A stretch of 64,000 bases of DNA from Acholoe squamosa (taxonomy: Eukaryota; Annelida; Polychaeta; Phyllodocida; Polynoidae): the NCBI GenBank assembly GCA_949317995.1, contig OX439044.1, positions 27,538,733 through 27,602,732 of the forward strand. Direction: 5' to 3'. A program made the position numbers and the translations under genes. Positions 9,446 through 18,456 of this stretch are shown one piece after another. Every line of letters starts with the position of its first letter. The stretch's first letter is position 1. Below the pieces are notes generated by a model. That model was not told where the DNA came from. It saw only the letters and a list, made by a program, of their open reading frames with translations, and ran no database searches.

Positions 9446-10690
9446 TTAAAATGCCGATTTTACATGCCCCCGGGCCCTCGCGGGTCCACTGTCGCCTGTT
9501 CCAGGGATGGCATCGGGGAGCCTATCCCCCTTGCCTCCCTGGGGCATTCGGGAACTAGTGAAGCTCTGTTTACACATGAGCCGTCTAGTGATTTCTCTAA
9601 ATAATTTGGCCATGTAACTAGTTCCTCGATCACTATGAAGTCTTTCCACCTTTCCATACCTGCACACAATTTTCTGCAGAAAGAACGTGGCAGTGGTGGT
9701 GGCTGTCATGTCTTTGGTGGGGAAGGCCTCCGGCCAACCGGTCAACAGGTCAATAAAGGTCAGTATGTGAGTGAATCCCCCTTCTGATTTTCTAAGAGGT
9801 CGCACATAATCTGTCTGTACTACCTGAAAAGGGAACTGAGGTGTGTCCCACGTCTTGGCATGTGACTTAAAGTGCGGGGCTCTTTTCCGCAGAGCACACC
9901 TTTCACAGGACTGGGCATACCTTGCTGCATCTGCAAAAAGGTTCTTCCAATAAAATCTCCTGACTAACTTATTGTGTAGAGCCGTGATGCCCACATGACC
10001 GCCACAGAAGAAATCATCATGCATCAAGTATAGCACTCAATCTATCAGGGCAGTAGGCACCACCATCCGTGGCTCAATGATAATCTTTTGTCTTGGTCCC
10101 TTCTTTTGGACGTTATCATACCTACACAAAATGCCATGATCATTTATTCCCATATGGTCCGACTGACATAAGACAGCTTGAGCTTCGTCCCAATTATTGG
10201 GTAACTTATCATTTAATAGCCATTTCATAAGCTTTCGACATTCAGGGTCTTTCCACTGCACTTGCCGAAACTCAGCTGCAGGGATCTCATCATCCATTGA
10301 ATGGCCTCCCTCCAGTGGTACTCCTATATGTTTTTCCAGAGGTTTCTTAGTTTTGTCAGAGGGTCCTATGGTCAACAGTTCGCATCCAACCTCCGGCTCA
10401 AACTCCTCCTCATCATCTGAATCGGCTACGGGGGTGTCTTTTAAGACCACTCTAGACAGATAATCAGGTACAAAATGCTTGTTGCCGGGCTGATAAGTTA
10501 TCTCATAATCGAAATCACTTAAAGCCAAAGCCCACCTTTTCAGGCATTTTGAAGGGGCTTTATAAGCCTGCTGAAGCAGTGGCACCAAAGGCTGGTGATC
10601 AGTAACAATAGTGACCTTTCCCCCATGTAACATGTTCTCATGGTTCTTTAAGGTCTTGATTACAGCCAAGGCTTCTATACCCTTTGGTAG
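9446..10690 (-). pseudogene. pol: Ty3/gypsy RNase H, linker and integrase N-terminal half
   Basis: The frame 10690-10037 encodes the end of RNase H: a TDHQPL active-site motif, then PGNKHFVPDYLSR, the typical closing segment, followed by an acidic linker. An in-frame TGA at 10037-10039 precedes the integrase, which continues in the same frame: an HHCC zinc domain (H-V-G-I-T-A-L-H, then C-E-R-C), then the first two catalytic Asp residues (QTDYV and HSDRG). The third catalytic residue is absent; the frame ends at 9446. One nonsense mutation and the loss of the catalytic end make it inactive. Confidence 0.85.
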
Positions 10691-10910
10691 CAGTAACCGA
10701 GTCAGCTTCTTGGAATTTCCTTATAGTATCTAAGGACCAATCCAATACACTGCCAATACGTGTTTCGAAAAGTATTCGAATCGAGGCTATTACTGCTCTA
10801 TGTATTCCACAATCAGTACAATTTGGATTATCACATTTCCGAATTGGTATTCGGGATAAGGCATCAGCAGGACAGTTGCCACCACTGGATTACAGTGCAA
10901 TTACATCTGG
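10691..10910 (-). pseudogene. pol: Second Ty3/gypsy RNase H-linker remnant
   Basis: On the minus strand this encodes CPADALSRIP, a second RNase H closing motif, then a Cys pair and a segment like the linker after RNase H. It has no upstream RNase H core, and a stop lies just before it. As the neighbouring pol at 9446-10690 has its own closing motif, this is a remnant of a different element joined at about 10690. Confidence 0.6.
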
Positions 10911-10956
10911 CAATGTTACTTTCACCATTCTGGATTATGACAAATATAATCGGGAA

Positions 10957-12934
10957 ATGGAGGAAATGAACCAGCAATATACTGCTATGAACGATAGGCT
11001 TAATCTGTTTGTGAGAGCAAAAGAAGCAGCCGAATGTGAAAAAGAACAGATGTTAAAAAATCTCCAAGAAATGAATGAAGAGTATAAAAGAGAAAAGAAA
11101 GCTTTTCAGCAACGTTTGCAGGAGGAGGAATCTCATTTCCATGGAGTGGGACAAACTCTGCAAGACGAATACAATCAAAGGACAAAACAAATCCAAGAAT
11201 GTATTCTGGAGACTGATAAATTAAATCAGACAAAAAGTGTTATGGAAAGTCATGTTGATTACTACAAAAATGAGTATGAATGCCTAAAACAATGTTGTGT
11301 AAAGCAGGCCGAGGATAATGAAAATGTTCAGGTAGGTATCCTGAAATACAACGAGCAATTGTTATCAGATCGGGATGAATATCTACAGGAATTGCAAGAT
11401 TTGCAAGATACTGCAGCTGCTTTGGGCAATTATGTCGAATAAACACAACAAGTTATTGGTCCATTGGACAATACTGTTGTGATACAACTGGCCAATCGTC
11501 TACAATCAGCTTCTGGGTCGAGGAATAGTTCTGTAAGTAGTATACAGACATCCGCACCTGTATCAGGTCCTATTCAGTTTAATCCGTTTGTAACCGATGG
11601 TGCAGATAAAATGTACAAAGTGGTGTATATAAACCCAGTACATTGTCTAGTGGGGGTGATGGTTCACACACTGTAACAGTTAGTGCTAATCCATCTCCCA
11701 TTAGTACTCCACAAGCGACTATTGTCACAAGTGGAGCTAATGTGAGTGTACCAGCACCACCAGTCAGAGGACGGCTACTGGAGGAGCAGGAGATCCCTCA
11801 GCTCGGAATGGTTTTGGTTCCGGAAGAACTGATAACAATCAGGAAAGGAACCCATGACAACTGGATCCACCAAGATCCGTTCCGGGATAAAATCCTCAGT
11901 AACCCGGAGCCAGCACCCCACGTCCTCCCCCTAGGAGTCAAGCTCCATATACTCCACTGCCCTCAGCACCTCCAACATCACAGTATACCCCTACACACCA
12001 ACCAAATGCTGCTCACCCGAGTCAAGGTCCACAACAACCACAATCAGCTTACCCTCCTCGGTCACAGACCCAGAATCTTTACATCCCACGCCCTTTTTCC
12101 CCTTTCAATGGAGGTCAACCCCCTACGGTCTCCCGAGGTTTCTATGGAAACCAGAACTATGGCCATAATTATGGTAGAAGGCATTTCAATACTAATTACT
12201 CCCAACATCTGGGAAGTACTCAAGGTCCGAGTAACTTTGGACAAGGAGGCTCCTCCAGCCAACGCTACGGAGGTGGTACCAGATCAGGGAATAATGGGTA
12301 TTGGGGACAGAATTCTAACCAGAATCAAGGTTCAGCATTCAGCTGGTGGTCCACACCAGGAGGATCAGGAGGAGGTGGAGGTGGAGGACCTCCAGATGGT
12401 AATCCTGGGGGTAATGGAGATGGGAAAAAGCCTAAGACGATGAATAGGTGTACTTCTATGTCTCCTGGGATGCAAGAAGTCTTTGAAAAAAGTAAATTGT
12501 TCCAAGTATTAGGCATTGACTGTTATAGGAAAGGTGCCGACGGTATTGAAATGATGGATTGGAGCTTGAGGAAAGCCAATCGGCTGAAAGGATGCCCCAA
12601 TCCTGCTTTTCATATACCTCCACCATACGCTTCAAATGAACCTTGGAAAGACAATAACCAAATCTTTATTGATGAGGTAAATTGTAGCGGTTGGACTAAA
12701 GAGGAAGCATTACCTTATTTAGTCTGTTGGTAAAGTAAAGGTGGTAAAGTAGCTCTTAACCGATGGCGAAAGGAGTATGGAATGGATGGCACATATGACG
12801 AATTGTTAGAATGTGCTTGCTACCTATTCGGTTCCATAGTCCGGGAGGATCCTTGGATCACATTCAAGAGACGAACCCAGAAATCCAAAGAATCCCATAA
12901 GGTATTTGGATTGGAGTTGCAGGACCTGCTTAGC
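10957..12934 (+). pseudogene. gag: Ty3/gypsy-like Gag, first part, split by the Polinton
   Basis: Opposite in direction to the pol remains. The N-terminal part (10957-11442) is almost all coiled coil, with heptads of Met, Leu and Glu. Then follow short Ser/Thr-rich frames with shifts, an open region from about 11906 rich in Pro, Gln, Asn, Gly and Tyr, and from about 12440 a capsid-like domain. That domain has W-T-K-E-E-A, then an in-frame TAA at 12731, then FGSIVREDPWITFKRR, typical of Gag capsid helices. The reading frame runs into the Polinton at 12934 and resumes at 31267. Multiple stops and shifts mark it as a pseudogene. Confidence 0.7.
12929..12934. repeat. Left target-site duplication CTTAGC
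   Basis: CTTAGC stands immediately left of the Polinton terminus, and the same six bases stand immediately right of it at 31267-31272. Six bases is the expected size for Polinton integration. Confidence 0.92.
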
Positions 12935-13365
12935 AGTAGTATATACATGCAAACTGAGCGCAATGGATTAGCTACTAACTAGGTCATGACCTACTGGTAG
13001 ACCGGAAGTGACCTAGTTTCAGCCAATCAGAGGGCTGGATTTGACAGGAAGTGACGTCATAAGGTCATGACCTAGTTTTTTCGACCAATCAGAGAGCTGG
13101 ATTCCATTTGACCTAGTGACCTGACCTAGTTGCATAAATTAAAAGAATTGTGCAATACCTAGAGCTGACCTACTTACAAACCGGAAGTGACCTACTAACC
13201 TACTTGCAAAAACGTATGACCTACGTATGAGGGTGTATTGTGCAATCCTTGAAACAAATTACACAATAACCATGACTCATTTTCTGATGCAATGTTCCTA
13301 TGAATTTACGCAATACTTATGACTCACTATTTTGATATGAGATTAAATGCAAAAAAGACACAACT
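12935..13365. repeat. Left terminal inverted repeat of the Polinton
   Basis: It matches the reverse complement of 30868-31266 with scattered substitutions and small gaps. The outer 300 bp are nearly identical; similarity fades at about 13365 (ACACAACTC). Confidence 0.9.
12981..13222. promoter_or_regulatory. Dense transcription-factor motif cluster in the TIR
   Basis: Within 240 bp I read AGGTCATGACCT twice (12981-12992, 13062-13073) and several more AGGTCA/TGACCT half-sites (13009, 13109, 13117, 13122, 13166, 13188, 13217). There is a full CRE TGACGTCA at 13052-13059. ETS-type GGAAGTG cores lie at 13001-13010, 13044-13053 and 13179-13188, and inverted-CCAAT-type CCAATCAG at 13023-13030 and 13085-13092. 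The right TIR has the same set in mirror image. Adenovirus terminal repeats also carry host factor sites, so a promoter, enhancer or origin role is plausible, though inferred. Confidence 0.6.
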
Positions 13366-13386
13366 CGGTTTTTTTAATTCAATCTT

Positions 13387-13392
13387 TTTATT
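13387..13392 (-). terminator. Poly(A) signal for the leftward gene cluster
   Basis: TTTATT on the plus strand is AATAAA on the minus strand, about 80 bp past the last stop of the leftward cluster (13470) and just inside the left TIR. Confidence 0.5.
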
Positions 13393-13469
13393 TTTTTCTT
13401 CCTATCAGAGTACATGCTAGGTATGAATCATTATAATCAGATATGCTTTGGAAGCAGAGTACATGGATA

Positions 13470-13895
13470 TTATATGGAAAATGAATTCTTGTTGCAGTAC
13501 CAACTGCACCCGGTCTTGGCTGGAGTAGGACTTTGACTACGGTCCTCTAAGGCCCGCATTCTCTCCATTAAATCCTTCAAGGCCTTTCTTCCTATGTCGT
13601 TCTCCTCCAGGGCTACCACTTTGTCCATTAACTCGGCCATGATGATGAGAATCTTGTCTATTACTTCCGCCGTGCTCTGAAGCCCGTCTATCACGTCCAG
13701 TTCACGTTTAACTTTTCCTTTCACCAAAAGATTGCTCACGTCTGCTTTGACTGCTACTTCTTCTGGACTCATCTCGAAATTCATTGCCTCTTCTTCTCTC
13801 TCTTTCTCAGGAAGGGCCTGACTATTTTGTCCATTAAGTTGAAGGGGACCTGAGAAAACCTTTTCACAGTGTGGTGTGGATCCTTGGTCCGACAT
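13470..13895 (-). CDS. Small coiled-coil protein, last ORF of the leftward cluster
   Basis: The 141-residue ORF starts at an ATG at 13895 and overlaps the protease gene by 115 bp in another frame. The middle is acidic. A long amphipathic helix follows (about residues 65-115) with a heptad pattern of Ile, Leu and Val, then a short Cys-containing tail. There is no membrane segment. Similar-sized coiled-coil ORFs near the TIR are plausible in Polintons, but I cannot name the family. The overlap with a well-conserved gene means it could be partly fortuitous; its unbroken helix outside the overlap supports it. Confidence 0.55.
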   Translation of the reverse strand: MSDQGSTPHCEKVFSGPLQLNGQNSQALPEKEREEEAMNFEMSPEEVAVKADVSNLLVKGKVKRELDVIDGLQSTAEVIDKILIIMAELMDKVVALEENDIGRKALKDLMERMRALEDRSQSPTPAKTGCSWYCNKNSFSI

Positions 13896-14245
13896 GTTTC
13901 TATGAGGAAGTTAATGCAGTGGGCTCCACACGTTTTAGCGTAAAAGTTTTGCACTTGTTTTCTGCTGAACGACCCGTGACCATCTGACGACTTTTGCATG
14001 AACCTCTGGTGATATATAGTAAACGGAGGTAGGCCATAGGGATCAAAGTAGAATACATTCCCGTTATGAGAAACGTAAAATGCCACCCAGTGCTGACCAG
14101 GTTTAGAGCTTGGATCTGTGTTACTGACGAAACATGTAGAGGGAATTGGTTTTTTAGGACATTGATTACTGGCAAAAGTTCCCAGGTAGAACCGCCTTGT
14201 GTGTGGATGGTTTCCCAGTGCACCTGTTATGTCTGAAGTTCTCAT
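13781..14245 (-). CDS. PRO: Adenain-like cysteine protease (C5 family), capsid maturation
   Basis: It would cleave capsid and core precursors during virion maturation. The active-site residues of adenovirus protease are recognisable in order: His52 (QHWVAFY), Asp68 (YFDPYG), Gln99 (QVQNFY) and Cys106 (TCGAHC). The N-terminal GNHPHTRRFYLGTF segment also fits the family. At 154 residues it is shorter than adenovirus adenain but normal for Polintons. The ATG at 14245 follows the capsid gene stop by seven bases. The C-terminal end is very basic and overlaps the next ORF. Confidence 0.93.
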   Translation of the reverse strand: MRTSDITGALGNHPHTRRFYLGTFASNQCPKKPIPSTCFVSNTDPSSKPGQHWVAFYVSHNGNVFYFDPYGLPPFTIYHQRFMQKSSDGHGSFSRKQVQNFYAKTCGAHCINFLIETCRTKDPHHTVKRFSQVPFNLMDKIVRPFLRKREKKRQ

Positions 14246-14252
14246 TTTTTTC

Positions 14253-15569
14253 TCAGTTCATGTGGTAGTCTGTGACAGGAAGACAGTCAGCCGTTAGTTG
14301 GATGTTGTTGTCGTAGAAGGAACACAAGACGGCAGATATGGCGTGAGTAGTCGGGGCGGCAAACCTAAGGGAAATGCCCAGCTTTCCTTGCTTGATGAGA
14401 TTTATACGACTGTCTTCAGGTGCTCTGTCTGGGGTCAGGTCGAAAACAAAGAAGGAATATCCATCTTTGAAATCTTCCAAAGTTATGCCACAGTCTTGCC
14501 CCAAAGCCGACAGCCCACTGTCTATGAACATTTGACTGTAGGCTCTGATGCAGTTGCCTGTTTCGAAGTCGGTCTTCAACTCAAACTTTTGATCGTCATA
14601 TCTCACACATATTTCCTTCACGTTGAAATGCCTGCAGTTGAAAGGATTTTCTGTCTTAGTCCCAGCAGCTGCTGTTTCCTTTATCATACACAAGACTATC
14701 CTGGTGGGGATCTGAGTAGTGTCAGGTTGAGTCCAACTGTAGTCTTGTGAGCCGCCGTCCAAAGTGTGTTTAGTTACTTTACACCTGGCTATGTGATAGT
14801 TGAAAGGGCCCCAATGTGGATTCCTGACACTGCTGACGTGAGTTTTCACCACCTCGTCGTCGACACATTTTTGGAGAAGTGTCATTTCAGCTTTGGTGAT
14901 TTTGACCCAGTAGTTTTGATCGGCTGCTTGCATCATGTAGTAATTGGGCTGATTTTTTTCGAATATGAACTTGATTTCACAGTTCGGAGGCAGCACCTTG
15001 CACTGTTTAATTAAATCCAGGTGCGGCTTCATTACTAAGGCATGCTTGTTGCGGGCACTGAACTCTGCTCTCCGTGCCGTCCATCCAGCATTTTCGCCCG
15101 CTCTGGCTTCCATGTGACCACAGGTGTCTTTCATGTACTTTTGACACCCTTTCAACCGAGTCTCTTTGTCTTCTTTGTTGCAACAAATTGTGTCCAAAAT
15201 GTAGGCCTTGAGACCATAGTCTTCATTGTTGCCGGTGACTTTCTCCCCATTTATCAGCAACTGGCAGGAAGCAAAGAGAGCGTGTGCCAAGTTGTTGACT
15301 GGAGCAGCTTCTATGCCTACGGCAAGGTGAGTTGTTCCGTCTGCCGCCACGGCTTCCAGTTCCATGTACAGCTCAGTTTCTGAGAGGTCTGTGTACAGGT
15401 TGCTTGGTTCGAAGGTGAAGTCAAATGATTCAGTGTGTGGAGTCAGGGCATTGTTGGTAGTTTTGGTTATTTTTTGACATTTTAATATGTCCTTTTGAGT
15501 GACAGGCAAGGCGTGTAGGTCTAGTTCACCTACTGCACATACCTGACCCTTGGGATGAAGGAGACTCAT
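14253..15569 (-). CDS. MCP: Major capsid protein, double jelly-roll (hexon-like)
   Basis: At 438 residues from the ATG at 15569 it fits Polinton major capsid proteins. It is a mostly beta, membrane-free protein. The C-terminal segment is the family's signature: a DRAPEDSRINLIKQGKLGIS stretch followed by a hydrophobic strand and a short acidic-aromatic turn (SFYDNNIQL), as in the second jelly roll of adintovirus hexons. It lies between the pX-like gene (2 bp gap) and the protease (7 bp gap), the usual Polinton order. It would form trimers making the capsid facets. No stop or shift is seen. Confidence 0.93.
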   Translation of the reverse strand: MSLLHPKGQVCAVGELDLHALPVTQKDILKCQKITKTTNNALTPHTESFDFTFEPSNLYTDLSETELYMELEAVAADGTTHLAVGIEAAPVNNLAHALFASCQLLINGEKVTGNNEDYGLKAYILDTICCNKEDKETRLKGCQKYMKDTCGHMEARAGENAGWTARRAEFSARNKHALVMKPHLDLIKQCKVLPPNCEIKFIFEKNQPNYYMMQAADQNYWVKITKAEMTLLQKCVDDEVVKTHVSSVRNPHWGPFNYHIARCKVTKHTLDGGSQDYSWTQPDTTQIPTRIVLCMIKETAAAGTKTENPFNCRHFNVKEICVRYDDQKFELKTDFETGNCIRAYSQMFIDSGLSALGQDCGITLEDFKDGYSFFVFDLTPDRAPEDSRINLIKQGKLGISLRFAAPTTHAISAVLCSFYDNNIQLTADCLPVTDYHMN

Positions 15570-15571
15570 GA

Positions 15572-16042
15572 CTAGAACAAGGTCCTTCCTCTAGCTTGTC
15601 CTCTGCCTCTGCCGCGTTGCCCCTTACGTCCTCCGCGCTTGCCGGTTGCTCGTCGTTTGACTGGAGGAGGTTCAGATGTACCTTTTATGTATCCTTGAGC
15701 AGAAGAAGCAGCCCTTTTGAGTAAGTTCTTCCCTGTAGCTTTACTTCTCCTAACTACACTTTTCTTGAAGCCTTTTCCTGTTACCACGTCGGACAAGACT
15801 CCAGCTCCTGTAGTAAGCAAGGCTTTGCCTGCAGATTTGGCAGCCGAGCGTCCTATTTTACTTAAGAGGGGAACAGCTCCTCTCAGTAAACCACCTATTA
15901 ACGAACCAAGTCCGTGCCCTCTTTGTCTGCCCCTGCCACCGTACGCTGGTAAAGCACCGTTCCCAAACTGTGATTTTCTGTAGTATTCAGCGTACTGACC
16001 CCTAGGGGCCAGGTATGGAGGTGTTCCATAGTAGTGAAGCAT
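15572..16042 (-). CDS. Basic pX-like virion core protein
   Basis: This 156-residue protein has an N-terminal Tyr/Pro/Gly-rich region, then a Gly-rich hydrophobic motif (GHGLGSLIGGLLRGAVPLL), and an extremely basic C-terminal half with RGG-type repeats. The Gly-hydrophobic motif followed by a basic tail resembles adenovirus pX (Mu) precursors and the pX-like proteins described in adintoviruses, which condense DNA. A GKxGG-type cleavage site is not obvious. Its place between penton and capsid genes supports a virion role. Family call by motif, moderate certainty. Confidence 0.75.
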   Translation of the reverse strand: MLHYYGTPPYLAPRGQYAEYYRKSQFGNGALPAYGGRGRQRGHGLGSLIGGLLRGAVPLLSKIGRSAAKSAGKALLTTGAGVLSDVVTGKGFKKSVVRRSKATGKNLLKRAASSAQGYIKGTSEPPPVKRRATGKRGGRKGQRGRGRGQARGRTLF

Positions 16043-16054
16043 GGTAATATACTC

Positions 16055-17392
16055 CTATCCTTGAAGAGGTCTGAAGGCAAGTACCACCGACACTGATCCG
16101 CTTTCAAATGGTATAGGTTCCCCAGTCTTGTCTCTTAAGTATATCCCTATCTGTCTGAAGGTGGTTTTAGTGACTGGCAGATATATTAAGTTCTGGAAAC
16201 TTATGGTCTGCATGTCACCGTTGTAGCGATTTATGTTGATTTGCCTGAGAAGGGGTGCTTTAGAATCACCCACAAGACTGTGCTTGACTATGTCAGAGTA
16301 CACGAAAGCACATCGACTTTTGAACTGAAGGTCTACCACGTAGGGGCTTTGTGTCTTTCCACTTAGGAAAACACTTCCGTCAAAACCTAATTGTTTCCCT
16401 AAGTTTTCTGGGAGTTGCATGACCACACCAGGAGGCAAGGAAACTACACTTTTCATTGTGTATTTGTTGTAGTGAAACACGGTGGCTTTGTTGTTTTTCC
16501 TGTAGTTTCTTAGTTTTCTCACCAACATGCTCTGTAGTTTATTTATGGTCCTGTTCAAGTATCCTATCAACTCTGAGTTGCTTTCCAGGTTCACACCTTC
16601 TAAGGCAAACATATTGTAGATACTACCTTCCTTGAAGTAATACTTAGACAGGTATCTGCTAATTTCCTTGAAGCGTGTACATATTTTCACAGCCTGTAAC
16701 TGACTGGGAGAGAGCGGAGAAACATTAGCAGAGTCTGTGAAGACGGCCTTTTCTTCAAAAAAAGAAAGAGACCTTTTTTCCCTGTCATCCATAGACATCA
16801 CTTCAGCCACAGCCGACGATATTTCCCTTTTCTCTCTGCCTGCCGTGTCACGCTCCCCCTCAGCCTCCTCCTCTTCCTTTTCCTCCTTCTCTGGCGTGGG
16901 TTGGTTAAAAGTGAATCCTCCAGATGGCGTCTCAGTGGCAGCAGCAGGAGTTGGTGGACTTTCACTTGCAGGACCAGCAGGAGGAATGGTTTCAGTCGAT
17001 CCCACAGGGTTGACATGACGTAGGTTTTTTGTTATTTTTACTCCTCTCTTCAAAGCAGATTGGGCTGATAAATTTGATGTAGAGCTTGAAGCTCTACTGA
17101 AGACACTATGGGCTCCTGGTTTTTCCAGAGGAAAAAATTCTCTTCTGCGTTTGTTCAATAAAGCTACTACAGAGCGGAGGTTGTTTGTCAGGTCGTTTTC
17201 TCCCTGTACCAAGAGGATGGGTTCTTCTTTGACGTTGTACCACGTGGTAGGACAGGTTATTTCTTGAAGAGCACACTCTAACTGAGTAGGAGAGTTAATG
17301 TATTCTGCCAAAATTGTATTGTAACTAGTTAAAGTGTTGTCAGGAAAAACGTTCATAGATGAGTTACTAGGTAAAGTTAAGGTAAACGCCAT
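16055..17392 (-). CDS. Penton (minor capsid) protein, single jelly-roll
   Basis: I use the ATG at 17392 (MAFTLTLPSN); the frame stays open upstream but only to a TTG codon. The product is 445 residues. The N-terminal part (to about residue 90) and the C-terminal third are beta-rich. Between them lies a disordered Pro/Glu-rich insert (about 125-200) with a run of Glu and Lys. The C-terminal end carries NLIYLPVTKTTFRQIGIYLR, typical of Polinton pentons, which close the capsid vertices. The start overlaps the integrase gene by 16 bp. A near-identical fragment of this gene lies at 703-869. Confidence 0.88.
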   Translation of the reverse strand: MAFTLTLPSNSSMNVFPDNTLTSYNTILAEYINSPTQLECALQEITCPTTWYNVKEEPILLVQGENDLTNNLRSVVALLNKRRREFFPLEKPGAHSVFSRASSSTSNLSAQSALKRGVKITKNLRHVNPVGSTETIPPAGPASESPPTPAAATETPSGGFTFNQPTPEKEEKEEEEAEGERDTAGREKREISSAVAEVMSMDDREKRSLSFFEEKAVFTDSANVSPLSPSQLQAVKICTRFKEISRYLSKYYFKEGSIYNMFALEGVNLESNSELIGYLNRTINKLQSMLVRKLRNYRKNNKATVFHYNKYTMKSVVSLPPGVVMQLPENLGKQLGFDGSVFLSGKTQSPYVVDLQFKSRCAFVYSDIVKHSLVGDSKAPLLRQININRYNGDMQTISFQNLIYLPVTKTTFRQIGIYLRDKTGEPIPFESGSVSVVLAFRPLQG

Positions 17393-18456
17393 TTGTTTAT
17401 GTTTTTGACAGGTTCCCAAGAGTTAAACTTGTCTCCATAACCCTTCCACTTGATCAAGGCTTCTCTTTTCTTGCCTTTTCCTCTGTATTTTACTATTTTT
17501 TCTATGTTGTAGCGTCTTCCGTGACGGACTTGCACCTTCTGGACCTCAGGTTCGTAGAAGCTTCCTTTTATCTCTTCTCCAAGGAGATCTTTCAGGTGGT
17601 ACCCTTTGGGAGAAATGTTGTCGACTGTGTATATTTCCTCAGTCCAGTTAGGTTCGTACCCTCTGTTAAATGTTTTCTTTGTTTTCAACATTCGCACTTG
17701 ATTTTTTCTCTTCAACTGAAGAACAGGAACTTTTTTCTTTTGAGGTTGATCGTACAACCTGTAGAACAAGACTTCAGAGTTGTCTTTATTTATGTCTGAA
17801 GGGGCAGCTCCTAAGGCTTTGTGGTAAGTCAAATTGTAGGACTTAACCAAGTCGGGCAGCAAGTCAACCCATTTGTAGTTATTGAAATGAGAAAAACATC
17901 TCCACATTTTTCCTTGTAAGGTAGAGTTGAATCTTTCGGCTAAGGCACACTTCACGTCGTCGTTCTCTCCTGTGAAAAAATTGATTTTTTGATCTTCACA
18001 GTGTTTTTTGAAAATTTTGTTGACAAACTCTTTGCCCTTGTCAGTTTGAATTTGTTGAGGTTTTCTTTCTTTGCTCATTTTTTTGAAAGCCTCTGTCACG
18101 TCATCAGCTCTCTTACTTTTCACAGGTTGTCCAAAACCATACCTTGAAAAAACATCTATTCCCGCTAGAATGTACTGGTATCCTTTGTTTTCCTTTGAAA
18201 ATTCTCGCATGTCTATGAGGTCAAGTTGCCACTGTTTGTCTATGCCCCATGTTTGTGTTTTTCTTCTTGGAAATCTTCTCTTGTAAGGTTTGTGTCTGGT
18301 GTAAGCGTCTACATCTTCCAAAGCTTGTTCTATGTTTTTTTTCTTTGTTTTCTTGAAGTGATGACGTTGAAGTTTAGAAACGCTGGTGAAACTTCCAGGT
18401 TGTTTAGGATCTGTGTAAAACCTGAGCACATCTTTTTTCAAAGCCTTGTGCGCCAT
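17377..18456 (-). CDS. INT: Retrovirus-like DDE integrase with C-terminal chromodomain
   Basis: The 359-residue protein would insert the element and make the 6-bp duplication. The rve core has Asp79 in WQLDLIDM, Asp139 in QTDKGKEF and Glu174 in ALAERFNSTL, with the D-E distance of 35 that is standard. A helical N-terminal region precedes it. The C-terminal end (about 308-355) is a chromodomain: YNIEKIVKYRGKGKKREALI, then the aromatic WKGY and W-E-P residues that bind methylated histone tails in the family. It overlaps its neighbours by 19 bp (upstream) and 16 bp (downstream). All catalytic residues are intact, so it may be active. Confidence 0.95.
   Translation of the reverse strand: MAHKALKKDVLRFYTDPKQPGSFTSVSKLQRHHFKKTKKKNIEQALEDVDAYTRHKPYKRRFPRRKTQTWGIDKQWQLDLIDMREFSKENKGYQYILAGIDVFSRYGFGQPVKSKRADDVTEAFKKMSKERKPQQIQTDKGKEFVNKIFKKHCEDQKINFFTGENDDVKCALAERFNSTLQGKMWRCFSHFNNYKWVDLLPDLVKSYNLTYHKALGAAPSDINKDNSEVLFYRLYDQPQKKKVPVLQLKRKNQVRMLKTKKTFNRGYEPNWTEEIYTVDNISPKGYHLKDLLGEEIKGSFYEPEVQKVQVRHGRRYNIEKIVKYRGKGKKREALIKWKGYGDKFNSWEPVKNINKWRLP

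Larger units (their letters stand above)
870..10690 (-). mobile_element. Composite Ty3/gypsy-like retroelement with dUTPase and Env, 5' truncated
   Basis: Read right to left, the block carries the RNase H end, HHCC integrase, integrase GPY/F tail, a repeat ORF, dUTPase, two unknown ORFs and an F-like envelope gene. This order (pol, accessory genes, env) is that of an env-bearing Ty3/gypsy or retrovirus-like element. Protease and reverse transcriptase are missing because the sequence is cut at about 10690, where an unrelated pol remnant begins. No LTR pair is visible. Stops and frameshifts in pol and env show it is an old copy. TATA boxes in front of inner ORFs (5862-5869, 7031-7038) are unusual for a simple retroelement. 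Whether one element or several nested ones is unresolved. Confidence 0.6.

Noticed and set aside
10684-10956. N-terminal part of the plus-strand ORF that leads into the coiled-coil Gag
   Set aside because: On the opposite strand this stretch encodes a clear Ty3/gypsy RNase H closing motif and linker, so the plus-strand frame there is a shadow; the coiled coil starts at about 10957.
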